From Pseudomonas mendocina (GTDB lineage: Bacteria > Pseudomonadota > Gammaproteobacteria > Pseudomonadales > Pseudomonadaceae), in the NCBI RefSeq assembly GCF_003008615.1, contig NZ_CP027657.1, positions 3,906,001-3,970,000 of the forward strand: 64,000 nt of DNA. Reading direction: 5' to 3'. Under the pieces are notes generated by a model, which did no database searches, was not told the origin of the DNA, and saw only the letters and a list, made by a program, of their open reading frames with translations. The position numbers were made by a program, and so were the translations under genes. Position 1 is the stretch's first letter. Every line of letters begins with the position of its first letter. Below, one piece after another: positions 54,019-62,246 of this stretch.

Positions 54019-54876
54019 GTGCTCGATCCGATTCTTCTGCGCAGTTTTCTCGCCGTGGTGCAGACCGGCGGCTTTACCCGGGCCGCGGCCAGCCTGCACC
54101 TGACCCAGTCCACCGTCAGCCAACAGATCCGTCGTCTGGAAGAACAGATCGGCGCCGAACTGCTCGATCGCAGTGGCCGCTACGTGGTCACCACCACCGA
54201 GGGCGAGCGTCTGCTCAGCTATGCCCAGCGTATCGTCGCGCTGATGGACGAGGCGCTGCTGGCACTGGGGCAGAACACCCTGGAAGGTGAGGTGCGCCTG
54301 GGCGTGCCAGACGACTTCGCGGCCAACAGCCTGACGCCTTATCTGGCGGATTTCGCCGACGCGCATCCCGGTATCCGTCTGGAGATCACCAGCGGCCTGA
54401 GCCATGACGTATGGCGCGCCTTCAATGCCGGAGAGCTGGATCTGGCGCTGATCAAGCAGCGTGCCGGCAGCGCCAAGGGCCTGGCCAGCTGGGCCGAGCC
54501 GGTGGCCTGGCTGGACAGCCGTGCGCGCCCGGTGCTGGCGCGCAATCCGGTGCCGCTGGCGGTGTTTCCTCCCAACGGCCTGTATCGCCTGGAAATGACC
54601 CATGCACTGGATGCCATGGGCAAGCCCTGGCGCATCGCCTACGTCAGCAGCAGTTTGCCCGGCGTCAGTGCGGCGGCCGAAGGCGGGCTGGGCCTGACCC
54701 TGCTGCCGCGCCGGCTGATCACCTCGGAGCACCGCGAACTGGGGGAGGCCGATGGCTTTCCCGCCGTGCCGCCGGTCGAGGTGGCGCTGCATGCCAGACC
54801 GCAGTTACCCGGTTATGCCCGTGAACTGGTGGCGGTATTGATCGAGGCTTGCGGGACGATCATGCGAGTGCTCTGA
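54019..54876 (+). CDS. LysR-family transcriptional regulator
   Basis: A 285-residue LysR-type regulator with HTH LLRSFLAVVQTGGFTRAAASLHLTQSTVSQQIRRLEEQIG and an effector domain after about residue 90. The start is GTG. It is divergent from the ureidoglycine aminohydrolase gene, which it may control. Its stop codon abuts the terminal inverted repeat of the element at 54877. Confidence 0.85.
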   Translation: MLDPILLRSFLAVVQTGGFTRAAASLHLTQSTVSQQIRRLEEQIGAELLDRSGRYVVTTTEGERLLSYAQRIVALMDEALLALGQNTLEGEVRLGVPDDFAANSLTPYLADFADAHPGIRLEITSGLSHDVWRAFNAGELDLALIKQRAGSAKGLASWAEPVAWLDSRARPVLARNPVPLAVFPPNGLYRLEMTHALDAMGKPWRIAYVSSSLPGVSAAAEGGLGLTLLPRRLITSEHRELGEADGFPAVPPVEVALHARPQLPGYARELVAVLIEACGTIMRVL

Positions 54877-55100
54877 GAATCTGTTCACGATCTGCTGCGC
54901 GTCGGCCCTACTGCGTTAAAAACAGGCTGGAGCGCCAGCCCGGTCGGAAGCTGCTTGCAGCTAACGCGCTTTAGCGCGGCCCGAAGGGCGAACGAAGTGA
55001 GTACTGCTCATGTACAACTCGTACACTCCGCGTCCTCGCCTGTTTGCGGGGCCGCCATCGGTATTGTATGGCTCTAGCTCGCGAGATCGTGAACAGGTTC
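54877..55100. mobile_element. MITE-like non-coding element with 16-bp terminal inverted repeats
   Basis: The left end GAATCTGTTCACGATC and the inverse of the right end (GATCGTGAACAGGTTC) match at 15 of 16 positions. TGA occurs directly outside both ends, compatible with a three-base target duplication. The 224-base interior has no plausible gene but several hairpins. A shortened copy is at 26245-26376. Confidence 0.6.
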
Positions 55101-55391
55101 TGAGTAGTTGTTCAAAGTCTGCTGAGCGTCGATGAACAGCGTTGCAAACGACCTGGCTTGTCAGCTCTTTCGAAATGCCAAGTTACAACATTCGAGGCCG
55201 AATGGACTGCTTGTCTGTGGCGTGGAAGAGCTTGGGGAAGTGCTGGAACGCCCGTGCTAGAGCGGTGGGTTGTTGAGGAAGTCAATATAGCTATTGGGTG
55301 TTTCAGACTAATGTCTTAGTCCGCCTGTCAGCGTTCCTTTGTAGGATCGAGCCCTCTAATTCCAATAACAACAATGAAAGAGGCAATACCT
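55101..55391. other. upstream region of the DUF4212/symporter pair
   Basis: No gene is supported between the repeat element and ATG 55392. The stretch after 55104 begins with AAAGTCTGCTGAGCGTCG, a possible decayed half of the same repeat family. The promoter of the symporter pair should lie here, but no confident sigma-70 or sigma-54 site was found. Confidence 0.4.
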
Positions 55392-55652
55392 ATGGCAGAT
55401 GAGAAATCCAACGCTGAAGCCTATTGGGCGGCGAACCTTCGCCTGATCTTCTGGAGTCTGGTGGTTTGGGCTCTGTGTTCCTACGGTTTCGGCATCATCT
55501 TGCGGCCACTGCTGGCGGGCATCTCCGTTGGTGGAGCGGATCTTGGTTTCTGGTTCGCTCAGCAAGGCTCGATCCTCACCTTTGTCGTTCTGATCTTCCA
55601 CTACAGCTGGAGGATGAACAAACTCGACAAAGAATATGGCCTTGAGGAGTAA
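55392..55652 (+). CDS. DUF4212 sodium/substrate symporter small subunit
   Basis: An 86-residue membrane protein with two helices (LRLIFWSLVVWALCSYGFGIIL and ISVGGADLGFWFAQQGSILTFVVLIFHY), typical of the small partner of TIGR03648-type sodium symporters. ATG 55392 has GAGGC eight bases upstream; an in-frame ATG 55374 is less likely. It lies six bases before the large subunit. Confidence 0.85.
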   Translation: MADEKSNAEAYWAANLRLIFWSLVVWALCSYGFGIILRPLLAGISVGGADLGFWFAQQGSILTFVVLIFHYSWRMNKLDKEYGLEE

Positions 55653-55658
55653 GCCCGC

Positions 55659-57410
55659 ATGAGTCAATTCGCAATCAACATCCTCTTCGTGGGGGCGTCG
55701 TTCGCGCTCTACATCGGCATCGCGCTCTGGGCACGAGCCGGCTCCACCAAGGAGTTCTACGTCGCCGGTGGCGGCGTAGGCCCCATTCCTAATGGCATGG
55801 CGACCGCTGCCGACTGGATGTCGGCGGCTTCCTTCATTTCCATGGCGGGGCTGATTTCCGTCGGTTACGTCAACTCGTCCTTCCTGATGGGCTGGACCGG
55901 TGGCTATGTGCTGCTGGCCATGCTGCTGGCGCCCTACTTGCGCAAGTTCGGCAAGTTCACCGTGCCGGATTTCGTGGGGGATCGCTTCTACAGCAAAGGT
56001 GCACGTCTCACCGCCGTCATCGCGCTGCTGCTCACCTCGATCACCTACGTGATCGGCCAGATGAGCGGTGCCGGTGTGGCGTTCGCGCGCTTTCTGGAAG
56101 TCAGCAACTCCACCGGTATCTGGATCGCTTCGGCGGTGGTCTTCATCTACGCGGTCATCGGTGGCATGAAGGGCATCACTTACACCCAGGTGGCCCAGTA
56201 CGTCGTGCTCATCGTCGCCTACACCATTCCGGCGGTGTTCATCTCGCTGCAATTGACCGGCAACCCGTTGCCGCAACTGGGCATGTTCGGCACCCATACC
56301 GAATCCGGTATGCCGCTGCTGAGCAAGCTCAATGAGGTGGTGCGTGAGCTGGGCTTCCAGGACTACACCGCGGATGTTTCCAACAAGTTCAACATGGTGC
56401 TGTTCACGCTGTCGCTGATGATCGGTACGGCTGGTTTGCCGCACGTGATCATTCGCTTCTTCACCGTACCGAAGGTTTCCGATGCACGTTCGTCCGCTGG
56501 CTGGGCGCTGGTGTTCATCGCCCTGCTGTACACCACTGCACCGGCGGTCGCGTCCATGGCGCGTCTGAACCTGATCACCACCGTTTACCCCAATGGTGTG
56601 GAGCAGCCGTCGCTGGAGTACGCCGAGCGTCCGGAGTGGGTGAAGAACTGGGAAAACACCGGCCTGATCAAGTTCGAGGACAAGAACAACGATGGCCGTA
56701 TCCAGATGTACAACCCAACTGCCGACTTTGCTGAGCGTGGCTGGGCCGGTAACGAGCTGGAAGTGAACTCCGACATTCTGGTTCTGGCCAACCCGGAAAT
56801 CGCCAACCTGCCAGGTTGGGTGATTGGTCTGATCGCGGCGGGCGCCATCGCGGCGGCGTTGTCCACGGCGGCGGGGCTGTTGCTGGCGATCTCCTCGGCG
56901 GTCAGTCATGACCTGATCAAGACGATCATCAATCCGAAAATCAGTGAAAAGTCGGAAATGCTCGCGGCACGTATCTCCATGGCCGTGGCGATTCTGGTGG
57001 CGACCTACCTTGGACTCAATCCACCAGGCTTCGCCGCGCAGGTGGTGGCGCTGGCCTTCGGTATTGCCGCGTCGTCGATCTTCCCGGTGTTGATGATGGG
57101 GATTTTCTCCAAGCGTATTAACAGCGCTGGCGCGGTTTCGGGTATGGTTGCCGGCCTGTTGTTCACGGTGGTGTATATCTTCATCTACCTGGGCTGGTTC
57201 TTCATTCCGGGCACCAATACCCTGCCGAACACGCCTGACAACTGGCTGCTGGGTATCTCCCCGCTGTCCATCGGTAGCGTGGGTGCGCTGATCAACTTCG
57301 CGGTGGCTTTCGCAGTTTCCCGCGTAACCGCACCACCACCTCAGGAAGTTCAGGATCTGGTGGAAAGCGTCCGTTATCCGAAGGGTGCTGGCGGTGCCAT
57401 CAGCCACTGA
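55659..57410 (+). CDS. sodium:solute symporter large subunit (VC_2705 type)
   Basis: A 583-residue symporter with 12-13 predicted helices. Family blocks are FYVAGGGVGPIPNGMATAADWMSAASFISMAGLI and LLLAISSAVSHDLIKTI. A loop of about 80 residues (295-375, with KFEDKNNDGRIQMYN) carries an acidic, EF-hand-like DKNNDG segment. These pairs often carry acetate, pyruvate or similar small acids, but the substrate is inferred from relatives only. It forms an operon with the DUF4212 gene. Confidence 0.88.
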   Translation: MSQFAINILFVGASFALYIGIALWARAGSTKEFYVAGGGVGPIPNGMATAADWMSAASFISMAGLISVGYVNSSFLMGWTGGYVLLAMLLAPYLRKFGKFTVPDFVGDRFYSKGARLTAVIALLLTSITYVIGQMSGAGVAFARFLEVSNSTGIWIASAVVFIYAVIGGMKGITYTQVAQYVVLIVAYTIPAVFISLQLTGNPLPQLGMFGTHTESGMPLLSKLNEVVRELGFQDYTADVSNKFNMVLFTLSLMIGTAGLPHVIIRFFTVPKVSDARSSAGWALVFIALLYTTAPAVASMARLNLITTVYPNGVEQPSLEYAERPEWVKNWENTGLIKFEDKNNDGRIQMYNPTADFAERGWAGNELEVNSDILVLANPEIANLPGWVIGLIAAGAIAAALSTAAGLLLAISSAVSHDLIKTIINPKISEKSEMLAARISMAVAILVATYLGLNPPGFAAQVVALAFGIAASSIFPVLMMGIFSKRINSAGAVSGMVAGLLFTVVYIFIYLGWFFIPGTNTLPNTPDNWLLGISPLSIGSVGALINFAVAFAVSRVTAPPPQEVQDLVESVRYPKGAGGAISH

Positions 57411-57460
57411 TTGACACCCCTGACGAACCGGGACGAGCATTCGGTTCGGGTTCGATCCAA

Positions 57461-57496
57461 GCGGGCTTCCCCTGAAAAGGAAGCCCGCCTTATTTT
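57461..57496 (+). terminator. terminator after symporter gene
   Basis: Perfect stem GCGGGCTTCC/GGAAGCCCGC with an eight-base loop, then a T-rich run, 12 bases before the next gene. Confidence 0.8.
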
Positions 57497-57507
57497 CGGA
57501 AAAATCT

Positions 57508-58002
57508 ATGATCTGGCACTTGGTTGCATTGGTGTTCGCCGGCCTTGGGGCCGCGAGTATTGGTTTCCTGCTGCGCTCGTTGAGCGGAAAGAAATTGCCA
57601 GGGTGGATCGTTCCTGCTTTCGCTGGTTTGGGAATGCTGGGCTATCAGATCTACTACGAATACTCCTGGGCCGAGCACAAGCAGAGTCAGCTGCCCGCAG
57701 GCTCGGCGGTCGTCGAATATGAGCGCGAGCAGCAGATTCTGCGACCCTGGACTTATCTGATGCCGATGACCGTGGGTTTCAGCGTGGTGGATACCGCTAA
57801 TATCCAGAGCGCTGAGCAGGATGGGCAACGCATCAAGCAGTTCATCCTCTATCGCTTCGAGAAGGAGTATGTGGATCGGCTCACCCACCAGACCTATCTG
57901 CTCAACTGTGACAGTGCGGAGATGGTGTCGGTCAGCGAGAACAACCCGCGTCTGCGTCAGCTCGAGCGTAGCGATGAGCTGTACCGCGTCGTTTGCCTAT
58001 AA
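57508..58002 (+). CDS. membrane protein of unknown function
   Basis: A 164-residue protein with two N-terminal membrane helices (LVALVFAGLGAASIGFLLRSL and WIVPAFAGLGMLGYQIYYEYSW) and a C-terminal soluble domain with two cysteines (LLNCDSAEMVS and VVCL). The start is at ATG 57508, just after the symporter terminator. Nothing in the sequence suggests a reaction. It ends at a bidirectional terminator. Confidence 0.7.
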   Translation: MIWHLVALVFAGLGAASIGFLLRSLSGKKLPGWIVPAFAGLGMLGYQIYYEYSWAEHKQSQLPAGSAVVEYEREQQILRPWTYLMPMTVGFSVVDTANIQSAEQDGQRIKQFILYRFEKEYVDRLTHQTYLLNCDSAEMVSVSENNPRLRQLERSDELYRVVCL

Positions 58003-58020
58003 CGCCTTTGCGTCCAATGA

Positions 58021-58053
58021 AAATGCCGTTCACCCAGGTGAACGGCATTTTTT
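58021..58053. terminator. bidirectional terminator
   Basis: A 14-bp perfect stem (AAATGCCGTTCACC and complement) with a two-base loop, T-rich after and A-rich before, between the unknown membrane protein gene and the HAD gene. Confidence 0.88.
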
Positions 58054-58074
58054 CTATTGCTCCTACGTATCGCG

Positions 58075-58728
58075 CTAGCGCCACGTGAGGATCGGCCAGC
58101 CCGCTTGTTCGGCATGTGCGCGCAGGGTCGGATCCGGATTGACGGTGAAGGGGTTGTCCACCACCTGCAGCAACGGCAGGTCGTTGCGTGAGTCGGAGTA
58201 GAAGCAGGAGCCGGCGAGCGTCTCGTTCTGTTCGATCATCCAGCTTTCCAGGCGGATCACCTTGCCTTCGCGATAGGTCAGCACGCCTTCGGTGCGCCCC
58301 GTATAGAAGCCGTGCTGTTGCTCCAGGTCGATGGCCAATACCTCGTCGATACCGAAGCGCTCGGCAATCGCGCTGACCAGGAAATGCGCCGAAGCCGAGA
58401 TCACCAACAGGCGGTCGCCTGCGGCGCGGTGCGCGGCCAGGGCGCGGCTGGCATCGCTGTAGAGAACCGGTTCGATCACATCCTCGACGAAGGGCTCGAC
58501 CACGTGGGCGACCTCCTCGGGCGTGCGGCCGACCAGCGGCGACAGGGTGAAGGTCATGTAGTCCTCCATGGCCAGCGTGCCGGCTGCATACTGGCGCATC
58601 AGCTCCTGCTCATGGGCGAGGAAGGACTCGCCGTCGGCCCAGCCGAGCTTGACCATTTCCTGCGACCACAGGGTGGAGCAATCGCCATGGATCAGGGTGT
58701 CGTCGAGATCGAAAATCGCCAGGGCCAT
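58075..58728 (-). CDS. HAD-IB family phosphatase
   Basis: A 217-residue phosphatase of the SerB-like HAD-IB group. Motif I is DLDDTLIHGD (both aspartates), motif II ISAS, motif III lysine in REGKVIRL, and motif IV YSDSRNDLPLL. Its start overlaps the transporter ATPase stop by one base (TAATG), so it is the last gene of the six-gene operon. Within that context it probably dephosphorylates a product of the imported compound; serine phosphate is only one possibility. Confidence 0.87.
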   Translation of the reverse strand: MALAIFDLDDTLIHGDCSTLWSQEMVKLGWADGESFLAHEQELMRQYAAGTLAMEDYMTFTLSPLVGRTPEEVAHVVEPFVEDVIEPVLYSDASRALAAHRAAGDRLLVISASAHFLVSAIAERFGIDEVLAIDLEQQHGFYTGRTEGVLTYREGKVIRLESWMIEQNETLAGSCFYSDSRNDLPLLQVVDNPFTVNPDPTLRAHAEQAGWPILTWR

Positions 58729-59714
58729 TACGCCACCTCCCGGATTGCATCGGCGCCAATCGCCAGGCTGACGCTCTGGCCTTCTCGGTGCAGGTCAGCG
58801 GCGCAGCGATTGAGCACGTCCACCAGCAGTTCCACGCCTCGGGCCTCGACCCGGTAGCGCACGACGTTTCCCAGCAGGCTGTGGCTGAGAATGGTGCCTT
58901 CGATACCGAGGCCGCCAATCTGGATGGCTTCCGGGCGAATCGCCACGCTGCTGCTCACCGGGCGCAGCAGCAGGCGGCTGGCGGCATCGGCATCGAGCAG
59001 GTTGTAGTTGCCGATGAAGCCGGCGGCGAAGGCATCGGCCGGTGCGGTGTACAGCGTTTCGGCGTCGCCGCTCTGGACGATCTGGCCGTCGTTCATCAGC
59101 ACGATGCGGTCGGACAGCACCAGCGCCTCTTCCTGATCGTGGGTGACGAAGATGGTGGTCAGACCCAGCTCGCGCTGGATGGCGCGAATCTGTTCACGCA
59201 GGTGCTTGCGGATGCGCGCATCCAGTGCCGACAGCGGCTCGTCGAGCAGCAGCAAGCGTGGACGGGTGACCAGCGAGCGAGCCAGGGCCACGCGCTGGCA
59301 CTGGCCACCGGAGAGCTGGTGCGGGTAGCGTCCGGCGTAGTCGTTCAGCTCCACCAGTTCCAGCGCTTCGGCGACGCGCTGATTGGCTTCGGCCGTCGGT
59401 ACTTTCTGCATGCGCAGGCCGAAGGCGACGTTCTGCGCCACGGTCATGTTGGGGAACAGCGCATAGCTCTGGAACACCATGCCGATGCCGCGCTTCTGTG
59501 GCGGCATGGGCACCAGATCCTGGCCATCGAGCAGGATCTGCCCGCCATCGACCGCCGTCAGGCCGGCGATGCAGCGCAGCAGGGTGGACTTGCCGCAGCC
59601 GGACGGGCCGAGCAGGGTGATGAACTGACCCTGGCCGATCTCGATATTGATGTCGGTGAAGACCCGCGTCGGGCCGTAGCTTTTATGCAGGTTGTGGATA
59701 TGCAGAAAACTCAT
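58728..59714 (-). CDS. ABC transporter ATP-binding protein (spermidine/iron/phosphonate type)
   Basis: A 328-residue ATPase: Walker A GPSGCGKST, Q-loop MVFQSYALFP, signature LSGGQCQRVALARS (cysteine at the usually variable position), Walker B LLLLDEPLSALD, H-loop VTHDQEEAL. A C-terminal TOBE domain from about residue 235 places it with PotA/FbpC-like importers. It overlaps the HAD gene downstream and the permease gene upstream (ATGA), so the genes are translationally coupled. Confidence 0.9.
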   Translation of the reverse strand: MSFLHIHNLHKSYGPTRVFTDINIEIGQGQFITLLGPSGCGKSTLLRCIAGLTAVDGGQILLDGQDLVPMPPQKRGIGMVFQSYALFPNMTVAQNVAFGLRMQKVPTAEANQRVAEALELVELNDYAGRYPHQLSGGQCQRVALARSLVTRPRLLLLDEPLSALDARIRKHLREQIRAIQRELGLTTIFVTHDQEEALVLSDRIVLMNDGQIVQSGDAETLYTAPADAFAAGFIGNYNLLDADAASRLLLRPVSSSVAIRPEAIQIGGLGIEGTILSHSLLGNVVRYRVEARGVELLVDVLNRCAADLHREGQSVSLAIGADAIREVA

Positions 59715-60505
59715 GATTTGTCCTTGTTCAGACGATTGGCTGCCCAGGTCATCAGCAGCACGAACATGAAGTAGGAGATCACCAGGGCGCTGGTGAAATG
59801 GCCGCTGTCGTTACGCATGTTGTACAGGTACACCTGCAGCGTCTCGTAGCGGCTGCCCACCAGCAGGTTGGCGAAGACGAATTCGCCGAACAGGAAGCTG
59901 AAGGACAGGAACACCGAAACCATCAAACCCTTGCGCAGGTTCGGCAGCACCACCATGAAGGCCACGCGCCAGGTGCTGGCACCCAGCAGGTGAGCGGCGT
60001 CCATCAGGTCGCGCAGGTTGATCGCCTGCAGGTTGTTGGTGATGGCGCGGTACATGAAGGGCAGGGCGATGGTGAAGTAGCAGCCGATCAGTATCCATGG
60101 CGTACCGAGAATCGGCAGTGGGCCCGCCGCGAACAGCTGCATCAGGCCCACCGAAGACACCACCGGCGGAATGGCGAACGGCAGCAGGATCAGCACATTC
60201 ATCACGCCGTCGAGCTTGGGGAAGTGGTAGTTGACCACGAACAGCAGCGGCAGGATCAGCAGCAGCGCCAGTGCCAGGGCGCCAAAGCAGACCAGCAGTG
60301 AGCGGCCGAAGGCGGCGAGAAAGCGTGCATCGCTCCACAGCGCCACGTACCACTTGAAGGTGAAGCCGCTGGGCAGGATGGTTGCCGACCAACTGGTGGA
60401 CAGCGAGTACACCAGGGTGCCGAGCAGCGGCAGCAGCAGGATCAGAAACAGTAGGTAGACCACCAGTTGGTGGAACAGCGGCGAGCGTTTTTCAGCGGGC
60501 GACAT
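59711..60505 (-). CDS. ABC transporter permease (second)
   Basis: A 264-residue inner-membrane permease with about six helices and the EAA-like loop NLRDLMDAAHLLGASTWRVAFMVVLPNLRKG, of the PotC type. It overlaps the neighbouring genes at both ends (four bases with the ATPase, 14 with the first permease). Confidence 0.88.
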   Translation of the reverse strand: MSPAEKRSPLFHQLVVYLLFLILLLPLLGTLVYSLSTSWSATILPSGFTFKWYVALWSDARFLAAFGRSLLVCFGALALALLLILPLLFVVNYHFPKLDGVMNVLILLPFAIPPVVSSVGLMQLFAAGPLPILGTPWILIGCYFTIALPFMYRAITNNLQAINLRDLMDAAHLLGASTWRVAFMVVLPNLRKGLMVSVFLSFSFLFGEFVFANLLVGSRYETLQVYLYNMRNDSGHFTSALVISYFMFVLLMTWAANRLNKDKS

Positions 60506-61334
60506 GGTAGCTCCGGCGCAGCAGCCATTGGTGGACGATGGTGATCAGAGTCATCAGGCCAACCAGCACCATGGCCAGTGCGCTGGCCATGTTCGGATCG
60601 AGGAAGATGTCGCCGGAAACCATCGCCGCGATACGGATCGGCAGGATGTTGAAGTTGCCGGTGGTCAGCGCGTACACCGTGGCGTAGGCGCCCAGGGCGT
60701 TGGCCAGCAGGATGACGAAGGTGCCGAGCAGTGCCGGGGTCAGCACCGGCAGGCCGATGTGCCGCCAGAACTGCCAGTTGCTGGCACCGAGCAACTCGGC
60801 CGACTCGCGCCAGTCTTCACGCAGGGCGTCGAAGGCCGGGTAGAGCAGCAGCACGCCGAGCGGAATCTGGAAGTAGGTGTAGAGCACGATCAGGCCGGTC
60901 TTGGAGTAGAGGTTGAAGTCCTCGATCACGCCCATCTGCTTGAGCAGGATGGTCAGTGCGCCGTTGAAGCCGAGCAGGATGATGAAGGCGAAGGCCAGCG
61001 GTACACCGGAGAAGTTGCTGGTCATGTTGGAAAAAGCCATGACGAAGTCGCGCAGACGGCTGCTGACCTGTCGCAGCGAGTAGCTGCCGATGATGGCGAT
61101 GACGATGCCGAACAGGCTCGACCAGAAGGCGATCTCCAGGCTGTGGCGCATGGCCTGGCGGTAGAACGGCGAGGAGAAGGCCTGCTGGAAATTGCCCAGC
61201 CCCCAGCCTTGTGGCGTATTCAAGCTATTGCTCGCCACCCAGGCCAGTGGCGCGATCTGGAAGGCGATGAAGAACAGGGCAAAGGGCACCAGGCACAGCA
61301 GTGCCCAACCCTTGCTGGAAATCGACGACTTCAT
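60492..61334 (-). CDS. ABC transporter permease (first)
   Basis: A 280-residue inner-membrane permease with about six helices. Its EAA-like loop is LREDWRESAELLGASNWQFWRHIGLPVL. ATG 61334 (MKSSISSKGWALLCLVPFALFF) overlaps the phosphodiesterase stop (ATGA); a longer frame exists but would invade that gene. Partner of the second permease. Confidence 0.88.
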   Translation of the reverse strand: MKSSISSKGWALLCLVPFALFFIAFQIAPLAWVASNSLNTPQGWGLGNFQQAFSSPFYRQAMRHSLEIAFWSSLFGIVIAIIGSYSLRQVSSRLRDFVMAFSNMTSNFSGVPLAFAFIILLGFNGALTILLKQMGVIEDFNLYSKTGLIVLYTYFQIPLGVLLLYPAFDALREDWRESAELLGASNWQFWRHIGLPVLTPALLGTFVILLANALGAYATVYALTTGNFNILPIRIAAMVSGDIFLDPNMASALAMVLVGLMTLITIVHQWLLRRSYHVAR

Positions 61335-62137
61335 GCGAGTAGCTCCCTGCACCAGGGTTTGTCGTGGGCGACGCCGAGCAACTGGCAGATGGTGCCGCAC
61401 AACTCTGTCTGTTGCAGGCGGGCTGCCGGGTCGAGGCTGAAGGCGCTGCCGAGGACGATCAGCGGCACTTCGCGCTCTTCCGGCAGCACGCCGTTGTGGC
61501 TGCGGTCGTTGTTCATGCCGTGGTCGGCGGTCACCAGGATCTGGTAACCAGCGTCGAGCCAGGTCTGGATGTATTCGGCCAACAGCACGTCGGCCATGCG
61601 CGCAGCGTTGCGGTATTGCGGGCTGTCGAGGCCGTGCTTGTGCCCGGCATCGTCGATGTTCATCGGGTGCACCAGCAGCAGGTTGGGCTGATGGCGCTGA
61701 CGCAGGCTGTCGGCATCGGCGAACAGGTGCGAGTCCGGGTAGTGGTCGGCGTAATAGAAGTGGCCGTGCTGGATCGGTAGCGACTCATCGCTGGTATGGC
61801 GGTCACGGGTTGCCTGGAACGGCGCGCGGTTGTACAGCTCGCTGACCCAGTGATAGGCCGCAGCGGCGGTAGTCAGGCCGGTGTCGCGGGCGTAGTGGAA
61901 GACGCTGCGCTGGTTCGACAGGCGCACCACATCGTTGTGCACGATACCGCTGTCGATAGGCGCGACACCGGTGAGGATGCACTCATAGAGCGGGCGGGAC
62001 AGCGCGGGCAGCGCGCAGTCGAGCTTGTACAGCGCGGCGCGTCCGGCCTGGCAGTGAGCCAGCAGGTGGCCCAGCGCATGCTGGGCCACCTGATAACTCA
62101 GGCCATCCAGCACCACCAGGATGACGTTGTGCTTCAT
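61331..62137 (-). CDS. alkaline-phosphatase-superfamily phosphodiesterase/nucleotide pyrophosphatase-like enzyme
   Basis: A 268-residue metalloenzyme. The first metal aspartate is D11 (VVLDGLSYQ). The expected nucleophile is Ser47 in SRPLYECILTGVAPIDSGIVHN, aligned with the Thr of NPP enzymes and of phosphonoacetate hydrolase. Further metal ligands lie in HPMNIDDAGHKHG and TADHGMNND. There is no signal peptide, so it should act in the cytoplasm after import. It sits between the binding-protein and permease genes. The exact substrate (phosphodiester, phosphonate or pyrophosphate) cannot be read from sequence. Confidence 0.8.
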   Translation of the reverse strand: MKHNVILVVLDGLSYQVAQHALGHLLAHCQAGRAALYKLDCALPALSRPLYECILTGVAPIDSGIVHNDVVRLSNQRSVFHYARDTGLTTAAAAYHWVSELYNRAPFQATRDRHTSDESLPIQHGHFYYADHYPDSHLFADADSLRQRHQPNLLLVHPMNIDDAGHKHGLDSPQYRNAARMADVLLAEYIQTWLDAGYQILVTADHGMNNDRSHNGVLPEEREVPLIVLGSAFSLDPAARLQQTELCGTICQLLGVAHDKPWCRELLA

Positions 62138-62163
62138 CGGTTGCTCTCGTTCGGTCGTAGCTC

Positions 62164-62223
62164 GTAACCCGGATGCAATCCGGGGGCGTACTTGGCGATT
62201 GCCCCGGATTGCATCCGGGCTAC
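62164..62223. repeat. REPIN-type palindrome inside the operon
   Basis: CCCGGATGCAATCCGGGG (62168-62185) and its inverse CCCCGGATTGCATCCGGG (62202-62219) are exact partners over 18 bases, flanked by GTA at the left and TAC at the right. It lies in the only wide gap of the operon, just after the binding-protein gene. Such hairpins can protect the upstream mRNA and lower downstream expression, the ratio wanted for binding protein over permease. Confidence 0.85.
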
Positions 62224-62246
62224 GGATCAATGGCGGCGCGACGGCA

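Noticed and set aside
55104..55160. A further element starting TTCAAAGTCTGCTGAGCGTCG
   Set aside because: Only a short left-end resemblance to the repeat family; no matching right end was found, so it is not listed as an element.
55225..55265. TGGAACG...TGCTA as a sigma-54 promoter for the symporter operon
   Set aside because: The GG-to-GC distance is nine bases instead of the required ten, so it does not fit.
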